A DNA stretch of 12,492 bases, taken from the NCBI GenBank assembly GCA_000432895.1, contig FR889406.1, forward strand, positions 12,112-24,603, read 5' to 3'. The number at the start of each line of letters is the position of its first letter. Position 1 is the stretch's first letter. Shown piece after piece: positions 1 through 7,054 of the stretch. The translations under genes and the position numbers were made by a program. The DNA is from Firmicutes bacterium CAG:449. Lineage in GTDB: Bacteria; Bacillota_I; Bacilli_A; RFN20; CAG-449. The notes under the pieces are model-generated. The model saw only the letters and a list, made by a program, of their open reading frames with translations, did not search any database and was not told the origin of the DNA.

Positions 1-36
1 ATCGATAAATGGGCCTTTTTTAATACTACGTGCCAT
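1..36 (-). CDS. rpsS: Small ribosomal subunit protein S19 (uS19), N-terminal fragment
   Basis: Only the first 12 codons are inside the window; they read MARSIKKGPFID and the gene continues beyond base 1. This N-terminus is the conserved start of S19, which sits in the head of the 30S subunit near the decoding region. An AAGGAG ribosome binding site lies just upstream of the ATG and overlaps the end of rplB. The position directly after rplB is the universal order of the S10 operon. The identification rests on a short peptide plus gene order, which together are convincing. Confidence 0.93.
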   Translation of the reverse strand, partial: MARSIKKGPFID

Positions 37-53
37 TATTTATTTCTCCTTTC

Positions 54-887
54 CTATTTACCATTACGTCTTCTGACGATTAATTTATTGCTTGCTTTCT
101 TAGTATCTCTTGTCTTAACACCAAGTGCACGTTTGCCCCAAGGTGTTCTAGGTGCGTCACGTCCAACTGGACATTTACCTTCACCACCACCATGTGGGTG
201 ATCATTAGGGTTCATAACAGATCCACGAACTGTAGGACGTTTTCCTAACCATCTTGACTTACCAGCTTTACCAAAGTTAACTAAGTTCCAATCTTCATTT
301 CCAACAACACCAATTGTTGCACGGCATTCATTAAGAACTTTTCTAACTTCACCAGAAGCTAAACGTAAAATTGTATATTTACCTTCTCTACCAAGAACTT
401 GAGCAGATGTTCCAGCAGCACGGCACATTTGTCCACCTTTTCCAGGGGCAAGTTCAACGTTATGAACTAAAGTACCTTCAGGAATATTTCCAAGTTGCAT
501 TGCATTACCTGTTTTAATATCACATGCAGCACCAGAAACAACTTTATCTCCAACTGTTAAGCCTTGTGGAGCAATGATGTATCTTTTTTCACCATCAGCA
601 TAATTTAATAAGCAGATATTTGCGTTTCTATTTGGATCATATTCAATAGTAGCAACTGTTGCAACGATATCATCTTTATTTCTTTTAAAATCGATGATTC
701 TATATTTTCTTTTATGACCTCCTCCGATATGGCGAGTTGTGATGCAACCATTATTGTTACGACCACCTGTTTTCTTTAAAGAAACCAACAAGCTTTTCTC
801 AGGAGTATTTGTAGTAATTTCACTAAATGTGGAATTGGTCATATGGCGACGACTTGGAGTCGTTGGCTTATAACTTCTAATTGACAT
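54..887 (-). CDS. rplB: Large ribosomal subunit protein L2 (uL2)
   Basis: L2 is a core 50S protein that contacts the peptidyl transferase centre and helps subunit joining. The 277-residue product has the normal family length. It shows the GGGHKRKYRIIDFKR block at residues 55-69, and the MNPNDHPHGGGEG core at 225-237. H230 there corresponds to the essential His229 of E. coli L2. The C-terminus (IVRRRNGK) is the usual basic tail that enters rRNA. The start is supported by a GGAG motif 8 bases before ATG. It lies 35 bases after rplW and 17 bases before rpsS, so it is inside the S10 operon transcript. The stop codon is TAG. Nothing is unusual for a Bacilli-type L2. Confidence 0.98.
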   Translation of the reverse strand: MSIRSYKPTTPSRRHMTNSTFSEITTNTPEKSLLVSLKKTGGRNNNGCITTRHIGGGHKRKYRIIDFKRNKDDIVATVATIEYDPNRNANICLLNYADGEKRYIIAPQGLTVGDKVVSGAACDIKTGNAMQLGNIPEGTLVHNVELAPGKGGQMCRAAGTSAQVLGREGKYTILRLASGEVRKVLNECRATIGVVGNEDWNLVNFGKAGKSRWLGKRPTVRGSVMNPNDHPHGGGEGKCPVGRDAPRTPWGKRALGVKTRDTKKASNKLIVRRRNGK

Positions 888-922
888 ATTTTTTTCTCCT
901 ATATTTATCTTATATAATAGAA

Positions 923-1279
923 CTATTGATTATTAGCTTCTTGAGCCATAACATTTAAGTTCTCTTCTGGAGATAAAGTAACGATTGCTTTCTTGTAGCC
1001 AGAAACTTTACCTTCATAACGTCCAACTCTTTTTGCTCTTGGACGAACATTAATAATACTTACATTAACAACTTTAACATTGAAGATTGATTCAAATGCA
1101 ATTTTAACTTCTGTCTTATTTGCATTAGGAGCAACTTTAACAGTTACTTTATTTTCTTCTTGTTGAAGTTTCATTGTTTTTTCAGTAACAATTGGAGCAA
1201 TAATAACATCTAATGCTTTAAGTGTTGGAGCAGCAAACTTTCTTTCTTCAACTACTTCGACTTCTTTATTCTTTGCCAT
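923..1279 (-). CDS. rplW: Large ribosomal subunit protein L23 (uL23)
   Basis: L23 lies at the exit of the ribosomal tunnel and is the docking site for trigger factor and the signal recognition particle. The 118-residue product contains the family core: PIVTEK at residues 29-34, whose Glu33 matches the trigger-factor contact Glu, then NKTEVKIAFESIFNVKV, and KRVGRYEG followed by KKAIVTL. Compared with the roughly 95-100 residues usual for bacterial L23, it has about 18 extra residues at the N-terminus, rich in charged residues, and a short tail. The ATG overlaps the rplD stop (TAATG), and the ribosome binding site AAGGAGG lies inside the rplD 3' end. Translation of the two genes is therefore probably coupled. 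Confidence 0.97.
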   Translation of the reverse strand: MAKNKEVEVVEERKFAAPTLKALDVIIAPIVTEKTMKLQQEENKVTVKVAPNANKTEVKIAFESIFNVKVVNVSIINVRPRAKRVGRYEGKVSGYKKAIVTLSPEENLNVMAQEANNQ

Positions 1280-1911
1280 TATTTAAGTCCTCCTTCCAAT
1301 GCTTTAACTGATTCAGTTGTGAATAATACTTTATTACTATTTAATAAATCATAAACACAAACATTGTTTGTTAATACAACTTTAACACCAGGAACGTTTC
1401 TTGCAGATTTTTCGAATTCAGCATTTTCTTCTTTTAAGACAACTAATGCTTTTCCTTCAACTTTTAACATTTCTAATGCTTTTGCAAAATCTTTTGTTTT
1501 TGTTGTATTTAATTCATTAACAACAATAATATTTTTTTCTGAAGCTTTAACGCTTAATGCAGATTTTAAAGCTAATGCGTGAGCTTTCTTGTTCATTGAA
1601 AGTTTATAATTTTGATTGCCAATTGGACCAAATACTGTTCCACCGCCAACCCAAATTGGTGAACGACTTGAACCAGCTCTAGCACGACCTGTACCTTTTT
1701 GTCTCCAAGGTTTCTTTCCGCCGCCTCTAACTTCAGCTCTTGTTTTTGTTTTTGCAGTCGCTTGTCTCATATTTGCTTGATAAACTTGGACTGCATCAAA
1801 CATGACTTGTGTATTAGGTTCAACACCAAATACATCACCATTTAAATTAACTTTCTTTTCAGTTTCTTCACCATTTAAGTTTAGAACTGATACGCTAATT
1901 CTTTTTGCCAT
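1279..1911 (-). CDS. rplD: Large ribosomal subunit protein L4 (uL4)
   Basis: L4 helps assemble the 50S subunit and its loop lines the narrowest part of the exit tunnel. In some bacteria it also represses its own S10 operon. The 210-residue product has the conserved tunnel-loop segment (RGGGKKPWRQKGTGRARAG, followed by PIWVGGGTVFGP). I chose the ATG at 1911, giving MAKRIS..., because AGGAG lies 8 bases upstream. A longer reading from TTG at 1917 would put the Shine-Dalgarno only 2 bases from the start. The stop TAA shares one base with the rplW ATG. Macrolide-resistance positions in the loop look ordinary as far as can be judged by eye. Confidence 0.97.
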   Translation of the reverse strand: MAKRISVSVLNLNGEETEKKVNLNGDVFGVEPNTQVMFDAVQVYQANMRQATAKTKTRAEVRGGGKKPWRQKGTGRARAGSSRSPIWVGGGTVFGPIGNQNYKLSMNKKAHALALKSALSVKASEKNIIVVNELNTTKTKDFAKALEMLKVEGKALVVLKEENAEFEKSARNVPGVKVVLTNNVCVYDLLNSNKVLFTTESVKALEGGLK

Positions 1912-1931
1912 TTTCAATTCTCCTTTCCAAG

Positions 1932-2603
1932 TTATTTAGCACTATAATCTACTAAGTCTTTAACATTAGGTTTTACTAATGAAGCTTTAGCAGCTGTTTT
2001 TAATACAACGATTGATTTTTTAGGTCCTGGAACTGCACCTTTAACTAAAATTGCATTGTGTTCAGCATCAACTGAAACAATAGTTAAATTTTGAATTGTA
2101 ACTCTTTCGTTACCTTCATGACCAGCGGACTTCTTTCCAGGATGAACTCTGTTGTTTGTTCTACCATTAGTAGCGAATGATCCTGATCCTCTATGGTATC
2201 CAGATCCATGTCCTTTAGGACCAATCTTGTATCCATATCTTTGGACTGCACCAAGGAAACCACGACCTTTGCTTGTACCAACTACATCGATAACATCATT
2301 TTTAGCAAAGATATCACATTTGATTTCATCGCCAACTTTATATTCTGTATCAGTAGCTAATTCTCTTAAGACATATTTAGGAGTGCAACTAGCAGCTTTA
2401 AATTGTCCTAATTCAGCTTTGTTACAACGTGATTCTTTTTTGTCTTCATATCCAACTTGAATTGCGTTATAACCATCTTTTTCCATTGTTTTAACTTGTG
2501 TAACAACGTTTGGTAAGACTTCAATGACAGTCACAGGATACATAGTACCATCTTGAGCGAAGACTTGAGTCATTCCCATTTTTCTTCCTACGATTGATTT
2601 CAT
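1932..2603 (-). CDS. rplC: Large ribosomal subunit protein L3 (uL3)
   Basis: L3 is an early-assembling 50S protein whose long loop reaches the peptidyl transferase centre. The 223-residue product begins MKSIVGRKMGMTQVF, which is diagnostic for bacterial L3. It has the SKGRGFLGAVQRYGY segment and the loop ending in NERVTIQNL. The loop tip reads GKKSAGHEGNERVT, whereas the common bacterial form has G-[QR]-M-G at that point, so the residues closest to the catalytic centre differ. AAAGGAG stands 9 bases before ATG. The gene follows rpsJ by 17 bases and precedes rplD by 20 bases. The C-terminal tail after the conserved KTAAK segment is about 19 residues. Confidence 0.97.
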   Translation of the reverse strand: MKSIVGRKMGMTQVFAQDGTMYPVTVIEVLPNVVTQVKTMEKDGYNAIQVGYEDKKESRCNKAELGQFKAASCTPKYVLRELATDTEYKVGDEIKCDIFAKNDVIDVVGTSKGRGFLGAVQRYGYKIGPKGHGSGYHRGSGSFATNGRTNNRVHPGKKSAGHEGNERVTIQNLTIVSVDAEHNAILVKGAVPGPKKSIVVLKTAAKASLVKPNVKDLVDYSAK

Positions 2604-2620
2604 AGTATTCTGCTCCTTTC

Positions 2621-2929
2621 CTATAATTTGATTTCGATATCAACACCACTAGGTAAATCTAAGTGAGTTAAAGTATCGATTGTTTGTTTGTTTGGATTAA
2701 CAATATCAATTAATCTTTTGTGAGTTCTAATTTCAAATTGCTCACGAGCATCCTTATATTTGTGGACAGCTCTTAAAATTGTGTAGACTTGTTTCTCTGT
2801 TGGTAGAGGGATTGGTCCAACAACTGTTGCTCCAGAATTCTTAACTGTAGTAATGATTTTTTCGACTGAATCATCTAAAGTACGATAATCATAAGCTTTT
2901 AAGCGAATTCTGATTTTTTTACTTGCCAT
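2621..2929 (-). CDS. rpsJ: Small ribosomal subunit protein S10 (uS10, NusE)
   Basis: S10 is a 30S head protein that also acts in transcription antitermination as NusE, the partner of NusB and NusG. The 102-residue length is exactly typical. Conserved blocks are KIRIRLKAYD (residues 5-14), GPIPLPTEK (38-46), REQFEIRTHKRLIDIVNP and the C-terminal LDLPSGVDIEIKL. The loop H56-K57-Y58-K59-D60, near the tetracycline site in the assembled ribosome, is the normal Bacilli form. This is the first gene of the operon. AAGGAGG is placed 9 bases before ATG, directly after the structured leader. S10 supply for NusE and the ribosome is thus set by the leader and promoter described separately. Confidence 0.98.
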   Translation of the reverse strand: MASKKIRIRLKAYDYRTLDDSVEKIITTVKNSGATVVGPIPLPTEKQVYTILRAVHKYKDAREQFEIRTHKRLIDIVNPNKQTIDTLTHLDLPSGVDIEIKL

Positions 2930-3063
2930 TTTTCATTTCCTCCTTGTCTAAATCTGGCTAGACATCCACTCGATGTAAGTGACCTAAACGCTTCCTGTTG
3001 ACAACGGACTTCCGCGTTCAGCAATCTTACACGTCAATGTGGCGACATATATAAGCGTCAACC
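2930..3063 (-). promoter_or_regulatory. Structured 5' leader of the S10 operon
   Basis: The predicted transcript start near 3062-3064 leaves about 130 untranslated bases before rpsJ. This stretch is visibly richer in G and C than its surroundings and holds several pairing segments. P1 is 3053-3059 with 2987-2993. P2 is 3026-3032 with 2973-2979. A hairpin sits at 3003-3018. P3 is 2962-2966 with 2972-2976. P4 is 2946-2950 with 2959-2963 and ends right next to the Shine-Dalgarno (2939-2945). P1 and P2 cross each other, so they form a pseudoknot or exclude each other. P2 and P3 share bases, as do P3 and P4. Such overlaps suggest a switch, perhaps autoregulation by a ribosomal protein such as L4. 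I do not recognise a named RNA family. Function is inference. Confidence 0.55.
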
Positions 3064-3069
3064 TCTAAA

Positions 3070-3098
3070 AAGATACTATATCTAACAAGCAGTGTCAA
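3070..3098 (-). promoter_or_regulatory. Sigma-A-type promoter of the S10 operon
   Basis: On the minus strand a perfect -35 box TTGACA (3093-3098) is followed after 17 bases by TATCTT (3070-3075), which matches 4 of 6 consensus -10 positions. The expected start point is near 3062-3064. The bases just upstream (3099-3127) are almost only A and T in runs, which resembles an UP element, as expected for a highly expressed ribosomal operon. No competing promoter of similar quality is visible between queH and rpsJ. Confidence 0.75.
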
Positions 3099-3128
3099 CA
3101 ATATTTTTAATATTTTTTCTTTTTTTCT

Positions 3129-3163
3129 CGCGCGTATATTATTACATGCGCGCATGCATGCAT
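3129..3163. repeat. Alternating purine-pyrimidine tract with nested palindromes
   Basis: Bases 3129-3139 and 3143-3163 alternate strictly between pyrimidine and purine. Within the second stretch CATGCGCGCATG and GCATGCATGC are perfect palindromes. In such an AT-rich genome a CGCGCG and GCGCGC cluster stands out. The tract lies about 30-70 bases upstream of the S10 -35 box and after the terminator of the upstream operon. Sequences of this kind can form Z-DNA or cruciforms under negative supercoiling. Whether it affects the promoter is unknown. Confidence 0.6.
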
Positions 3164-3191
3164 TTCTAACAACTCCTATCCGCGTTTCTTT

Positions 3192-3231
3192 TAAAAAAAA
3201 TAAAATAAAAAAAATGAGTTTTCACCCATTT
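3192..3231 (-). terminator. Intrinsic terminator of the tsaE-queH operon
   Basis: On the minus strand AAATGGGT (3224-3231) pairs with ACTCATTT (3212-3219) over 8 bp, including one G-U pair. The loop is a GAAA tetraloop (3220-3223), and a T-rich run follows through 3192. The 5' arm covers the last codons of queH and the loop and arm contain its TGA stop. The hairpin separates the modification operon from the S10 promoter, although read-through into rpsJ is possible. Confidence 0.75.
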
Positions 3232-3866
3232 AATTTTTCTTTCCATTTCAAATAAGAATACACACATCCACAATACTCTTGATTATACATATTATACTTT
3301 TTTCTTAATTCTATCCCTCGGTCAATACCTTTTCTTTTCTTAAAATCACTATAAAAATATTTAGTTTGATATTGATGTGACAATCTTTCACCTATCTCAT
3401 TTAATGTATATGAGTCTTTTTGTCGAGAAATAGTCATTACAGTTGTAAAATAATCAAAATGATGTTCATCAGCATATTTATAAGTTTCATTCATTCTTTT
3501 TTCATAACATAATAAGCACCTTTTTCCACCTTCAGGTTCATCTTTAAAAGGTGCTAAAGATACATTATATTTTTCGTTATCATATTTAAATTCAACAATT
3601 TCAATATCTTGATGATGTTCATCATTAAAAATATCAACATATCTTTTTAATTCAGTAAGTCTACGCTGATATTCTTCACTAGGATAAATATTAGAATTAG
3701 AATATAAAATATAAATTTTAAAATAAGGTGCTAAAAATTCTAAAGGAAAAGCTGAACACGGTCCACAGCAAACATGAATTCCTAAAGTTGGACGATAAGA
3801 TAATGTTTTTATTTTTTCAATTTCTAGCAACGATTTATCATAATAAAGCGTTTTTTTGTTATTCAT
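3222..3866 (-). CDS. queH: Epoxyqueuosine reductase QueH
   Basis: QueH reduces epoxyqueuosine to queuosine in tRNA, the last step of the pathway. It is unrelated to QueG and uses an iron-sulfur cluster plus an extra iron. The 214-residue product has the family cysteines: C33-C34-x-x-C37 near the N-terminus, C117-x-x-C120 and C199-x-C201 near the C-terminus. It also has the TTVMTISRQKDSYTLNEIG block and the FKKRKGIDRG segment. I start it at the ATG that overlaps the queA stop by 8 bases (ATGAATAA). A reading 19 codons longer from 3923 lies wholly inside queA and lacks a good ribosome binding site. No ideally spaced Shine-Dalgarno precedes either start, so translation probably depends on coupling to queA. 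It is the last gene of the operon, after tgt and queA. Confidence 0.93.
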   Translation of the reverse strand: MNNKKTLYYDKSLLEIEKIKTLSYRPTLGIHVCCGPCSAFPLEFLAPYFKIYILYSNSNIYPSEEYQRRLTELKRYVDIFNDEHHQDIEIVEFKYDNEKYNVSLAPFKDEPEGGKRCLLCYEKRMNETYKYADEHHFDYFTTVMTISRQKDSYTLNEIGERLSHQYQTKYFYSDFKKRKGIDRGIELRKKYNMYNQEYCGCVYSYLKWKEKLNG

Positions 3867-4893
3867 AAACAAACATTGCATCTCCGAAAGAGAAGAAACG
3901 ATATTTTTCTTTAACAGCTTCATTATATGCTTTCAAAATTAGATCTTTATTAGCAAAAGCAGAAACAAGCATAATCAATGTTGATTTTGGTAAATGAAAA
4001 TTAGTAATTAAAGCATCAATTGCTTTAAATTGATATCCAGGATAAATAAAAATATTTGTGCTTTCTCTAGTTGGAACAAACTTATTATATTTTTGATAAA
4101 TAGCTTCTAAAGTTCTTGTAGAAGTAGTACCAATTGCAATTATTCTTCTACCTTCTTGTTTGGCTTTATTTAATTTATTTGCTACTTCCTCAGTCATTTC
4201 AAAAGCTTCAGAATGCATATGATGATCTAAAATATTATCAACTTTCACTGGTCTAAAAGTACCAAGTCCAATATGTAAAGTAACATCTAAAACTTCAATT
4301 CCTTTTTGTTTTATTTTTTCAAATAAATCTTCTGTAAAATGAAATCCTGCTGTCGGTGCAGCGGCTGAGCCTTCAATTTTAGCGTAAACCGTTTGATATC
4401 TAGAATTGTCTTTAACTTGTTGATGAATATAAGGTGGTAAAGGCATCTGTCCTAATTTATCAAGAATTTCAAATAATATACCTTCGTATATTAACTCCAT
4501 TTCTCTTATACCTTCATCTTTAACTTCTATACATTTAGCTTTTAACTCACCATTTCCAAAAGTAATTATAGTATTAACTTTAATAACTTTAGCATTACCA
4601 CATAAACATTCGTAAACATTATTACCTTTATCTTTTAATAGCAATACTTCAACATGTGCACCAGTTTCTTCTTTAAGACCAAATAATCTAGCCGGAATTA
4701 CTTTAGAATTATTTCTTACTAAAACATCTCCAGGCTTTAAATAATTAATAATATCATAAAAATGCTTATGTTCTATTTCACCTGTTTTTTTATTTACCAC
4801 CATTAATCTAGAATGATCTCTAATTTCTGAAGGCGATTGAGCAATTAATTCTTCAGGAAGATAAAAATCAAATTGTTCTACACTATAATCCAT
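3859..4893 (-). CDS. queA: S-adenosylmethionine:tRNA ribosyltransferase-isomerase QueA
   Basis: QueA transfers and rearranges the ribose of S-adenosylmethionine onto preQ1 in tRNA, giving epoxyqueuosine. The 344-residue product has normal length. Visible family blocks are FDFYLPEELIAQSP at 8-21, RDHSRLMVV, GDVLVRNNSKVIPARLFG (55-72), GQMPLPPYI (148-156), YQTVYAKIEGSAAAPTAGFH (166-185) and LHIGLGTFRPV (206-216). The ATG is 2 bases after the tgt stop, with AAAGG upstream inside the end of tgt. The 3' end overlaps queH. Substrate comes from Tgt and product goes to QueH, so three consecutive steps are encoded in order. The sequence shows nothing unusual. Confidence 0.96.
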   Translation of the reverse strand: MDYSVEQFDFYLPEELIAQSPSEIRDHSRLMVVNKKTGEIEHKHFYDIINYLKPGDVLVRNNSKVIPARLFGLKEETGAHVEVLLLKDKGNNVYECLCGNAKVIKVNTIITFGNGELKAKCIEVKDEGIREMELIYEGILFEILDKLGQMPLPPYIHQQVKDNSRYQTVYAKIEGSAAAPTAGFHFTEDLFEKIKQKGIEVLDVTLHIGLGTFRPVKVDNILDHHMHSEAFEMTEEVANKLNKAKQEGRRIIAIGTTSTRTLEAIYQKYNKFVPTRESTNIFIYPGYQFKAIDALITNFHLPKSTLIMLVSAFANKDLILKAYNEAVKEKYRFFSFGDAMFVYE

Positions 4894-4895
4894 AA

Positions 4896-6020
4896 TTAAA
4901 AGCCTTTCTTAGAATCAAATTTTTTTAAAAATTCTTCTTTAAAATCACCAAAGCGGTCCTCTTGAATCGCTTTTCGCGCTTCTTCCATCATTTTAATTAA
5001 AAAGCGAATATTATGAATAGATAATAATCTCTTACCAAAAGTTTCATCACATTTGTATAAGTGTCTTAAATATGCTTTAGTATAATTTTTACAGCAATAG
5101 CAATCACATTCACTATCTAAAGGAGTAAAATCTTCTTCATATTTTTTATCACGAATATTCACTCTTCCTTTCGAAGTCATAAGAGCCCCATGACGAGCAA
5201 TACGAGTTGGTAAAACACAATCAAACATATCAACGCCTAAAGAGATACCTTCTAAAATTGCATCAACTGAGCCAACACCCATTAAATAACGAGGCTTTTC
5301 AAAAGGTAAATATGGTGTTGTATCCGCAATCATTTTAAACATCACATCTTTAGGTTCACCAATCGAGGTTCCACCAATTGAATATCCAGGAAAATTCATT
5401 TTAGAAAGTTCTTCTGCACAATATTTTCTTAAATCAGCAAACTCTCCACCTTGAACAATTCCAAACAAAGCTTGATCTTCTCTTTTATGAGCAATTTGTC
5501 CTCTTTTAGCCCATCTAAGAGTTCTTTCCACAGAATTTTTCATATAATCATAAGTGGCAGGATAATGTACACATTCATCAAGTGACATAATAATATCTGC
5601 ACCTAATTTTTCTTCAATTTCAATTGCCCTTTCAGGAGAAAAAAACAATTTATCTCCATTTAAATGTGATTTAAATTCCACGCCTTCTTCAGTAATTTTT
5701 CTATTATCAGCAAGAGAAAAAACTTGGAATCCACCTGAATCAGTTAAAATAGGTCCATCCCAATTCATAAATTTATGTAATCCACATGCTTTTGCAACAA
5801 TGTCTTCACCAGGTCTAATTGATAGATGATAAGTATTAGCTAAAATAACACCTGCTCCACACTCCTTTAATTCTTCAGGAGATAATGTTTTCACCGTAGC
5901 TAAAGTCCCAACCGGCATAAACATTGGGACTTCACAATCACCATGTGGAGTATGTAAAATACCATATCTAGCACCTGTTTGTTTATCAATATGTTTTATT
6001 TCTAAATAAAAATCTTTCAT
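4896..6020 (-). CDS. tgt: Queuine/preQ1 tRNA-guanine transglycosylase
   Basis: Tgt swaps guanine 34 in the anticodon of GUN-type tRNAs for preQ1 (bacterial type). The 374-residue product has DSGGFQVFS with the base-binding Asp94, and FDCVLPTR with nucleophile Asp267. The zinc site C305-x-C307-x2-C310-x25-H336 has exactly the spacing of the E. coli enzyme. The start at 6020 gives MKDFYLEIKHIDKQTGARYG, the usual family beginning, and overlaps the tsaD stop as ATGA. A start 13 codons further upstream would read through the end of tsaD and has no family support. Genes for making preQ1 (queC, queD, queE, queF) are not here, so the precursor must be made or imported elsewhere. Confidence 0.97.
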   Translation of the reverse strand: MKDFYLEIKHIDKQTGARYGILHTPHGDCEVPMFMPVGTLATVKTLSPEELKECGAGVILANTYHLSIRPGEDIVAKACGLHKFMNWDGPILTDSGGFQVFSLADNRKITEEGVEFKSHLNGDKLFFSPERAIEIEEKLGADIIMSLDECVHYPATYDYMKNSVERTLRWAKRGQIAHKREDQALFGIVQGGEFADLRKYCAEELSKMNFPGYSIGGTSIGEPKDVMFKMIADTTPYLPFEKPRYLMGVGSVDAILEGISLGVDMFDCVLPTRIARHGALMTSKGRVNIRDKKYEEDFTPLDSECDCYCCKNYTKAYLRHLYKCDETFGKRLLSIHNIRFLIKMMEEARKAIQEDRFGDFKEEFLKKFDSKKGF

Positions 6021-7054
6021 TTTTTTGCCCCAAATTCTAAATAGTTTTCTATCTTCCAAGAAGGATCACAAGATAAAGTTAAATCAGCTTGTACGCCTTT
6101 ATGATATAAATAACTTCCAACTTTAGCAATCATTGCTGCATTATCAGTTGTGCACCATAAAGGTGGAATAACCACTTCCACATCTTTATATTTTTCTTTA
6201 CATCTATTAGTAATTTCTTGACGCAAATAAGAATTTGCTGAAACCCCACCTGCTAAAACAACTTGTTTAATATTAAATTCATCTATACAAGGTAAAGCCT
6301 TATCTAATAAATAATTAATAGCGGTTGTTTGAAATGAGCAAGCTAAATCTTGGACATTAACTTCTCTATTATTATTTCTTTCTTTAGTAACTAAATTAAT
6401 AACTGCCGTTTTTAATCCTGAAAAAGAATAATCGTATTTTCCTTCAGTATGAGGAATTGGTAATTTATACACATTATGACCTTTTTTGGCTTCTCTATCA
6501 ATAGCCACTCCACCTGGATAAGGTAAGCCAACAACTCTAGCTACTTTATCAAAAGCTTCACCAATAGCGTCATCTTGTGTTTCACCAATTATTTCAAAAC
6601 TCAAATGTTCTTTTAATAAAACTAGTTCAGTATTTCCACCAGAAACAACAATTGCTAAACATGGAAATTTTAAAGGCGTTACATATTCATTTGCATATAT
6701 ATGACCCGCCAAATGATGAACTGGTATTAATGGTTTATTCAAAAATAAAGATAATGTTTTAGCGCATTGTAATCCAACATGTAAAGCCCCAATTAATCCT
6801 GGTCCACTTGTAACAGCAATCGCATCGATATCTTCTAATTTAATTTTCGATTCATCAAGTGCTTCTTGTAAAACAAAACCAATATTTTCTACATGAAGTC
6901 TTGAAGCAATTTCTGGCATTACTCCACCATATTTTTGATGAACAGGTATTTGAGTAGAAACAACATTAGCAAGTAATTCCTTGTTATTTTTTAAAACAGC
7001 TATTGCAGTTTCATCGCAACTTGATTCAATAGCTAAAATAATTTCATCCTTCAT
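6017..7054 (-). CDS. tsaD: tRNA N6-adenosine threonylcarbamoyltransferase TsaD
   Basis: TsaD moves the threonylcarbamoyl group from its adenylate to A37 of ANN-decoding tRNAs, working with TsaB and TsaE. The 345-residue ASKHA-fold protein starts LAIESSCDETAIAVL. It has the HHLAGH metal site (H114 and H118), VVSGGNTEL (136-144), AGGVSANSYLR (268-278) and metal ligand Asp304 in TTDNAA. I chose the ATG at 7054: GGAG is 6 bases upstream, whereas the in-frame ATG two codons earlier abuts it. The 5' end overlaps rimI by 11 bases and the 3' end overlaps tgt by 4. It is the central catalytic gene of the operon and is probably essential. Confidence 0.97.
   Translation of the reverse strand: MKDEIILAIESSCDETAIAVLKNNKELLANVVSTQIPVHQKYGGVMPEIASRLHVENIGFVLQEALDESKIKLEDIDAIAVTSGPGLIGALHVGLQCAKTLSLFLNKPLIPVHHLAGHIYANEYVTPLKFPCLAIVVSGGNTELVLLKEHLSFEIIGETQDDAIGEAFDKVARVVGLPYPGGVAIDREAKKGHNVYKLPIPHTEGKYDYSFSGLKTAVINLVTKERNNNREVNVQDLACSFQTTAINYLLDKALPCIDEFNIKQVVLAGGVSANSYLRQEITNRCKEKYKDVEVVIPPLWCTTDNAAMIAKVGSYLYHKGVQADLTLSCDPSWKIENYLEFGAKK

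Noticed and set aside
1364..1582. Plus-strand open frame inside rplD
   Set aside because: Antisense shadow of a well-conserved gene, with no ribosome binding site or recognisable motif.
2084..2460. Open frames overlapping rplC on both strands
   Set aside because: Shadows of the L3 coding sequence with no family features.
2621..2929. K57 and Y58 in the S10 loop as a possible tetracycline/tigecycline resistance change
   Set aside because: K57-Y58 is the wild-type form in Bacilli such as Staphylococcus and Bacillus; the difference is only relative to E. coli.
2998..3003. Plus-strand TTGACA in the S10 leader as a promoter
   Set aside because: No -10 at suitable spacing and no plus-strand gene follows.
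6577..6762. Plus-strand open frame inside tsaD
   Set aside because: Antisense shadow with no supporting start signal or conserved motif.
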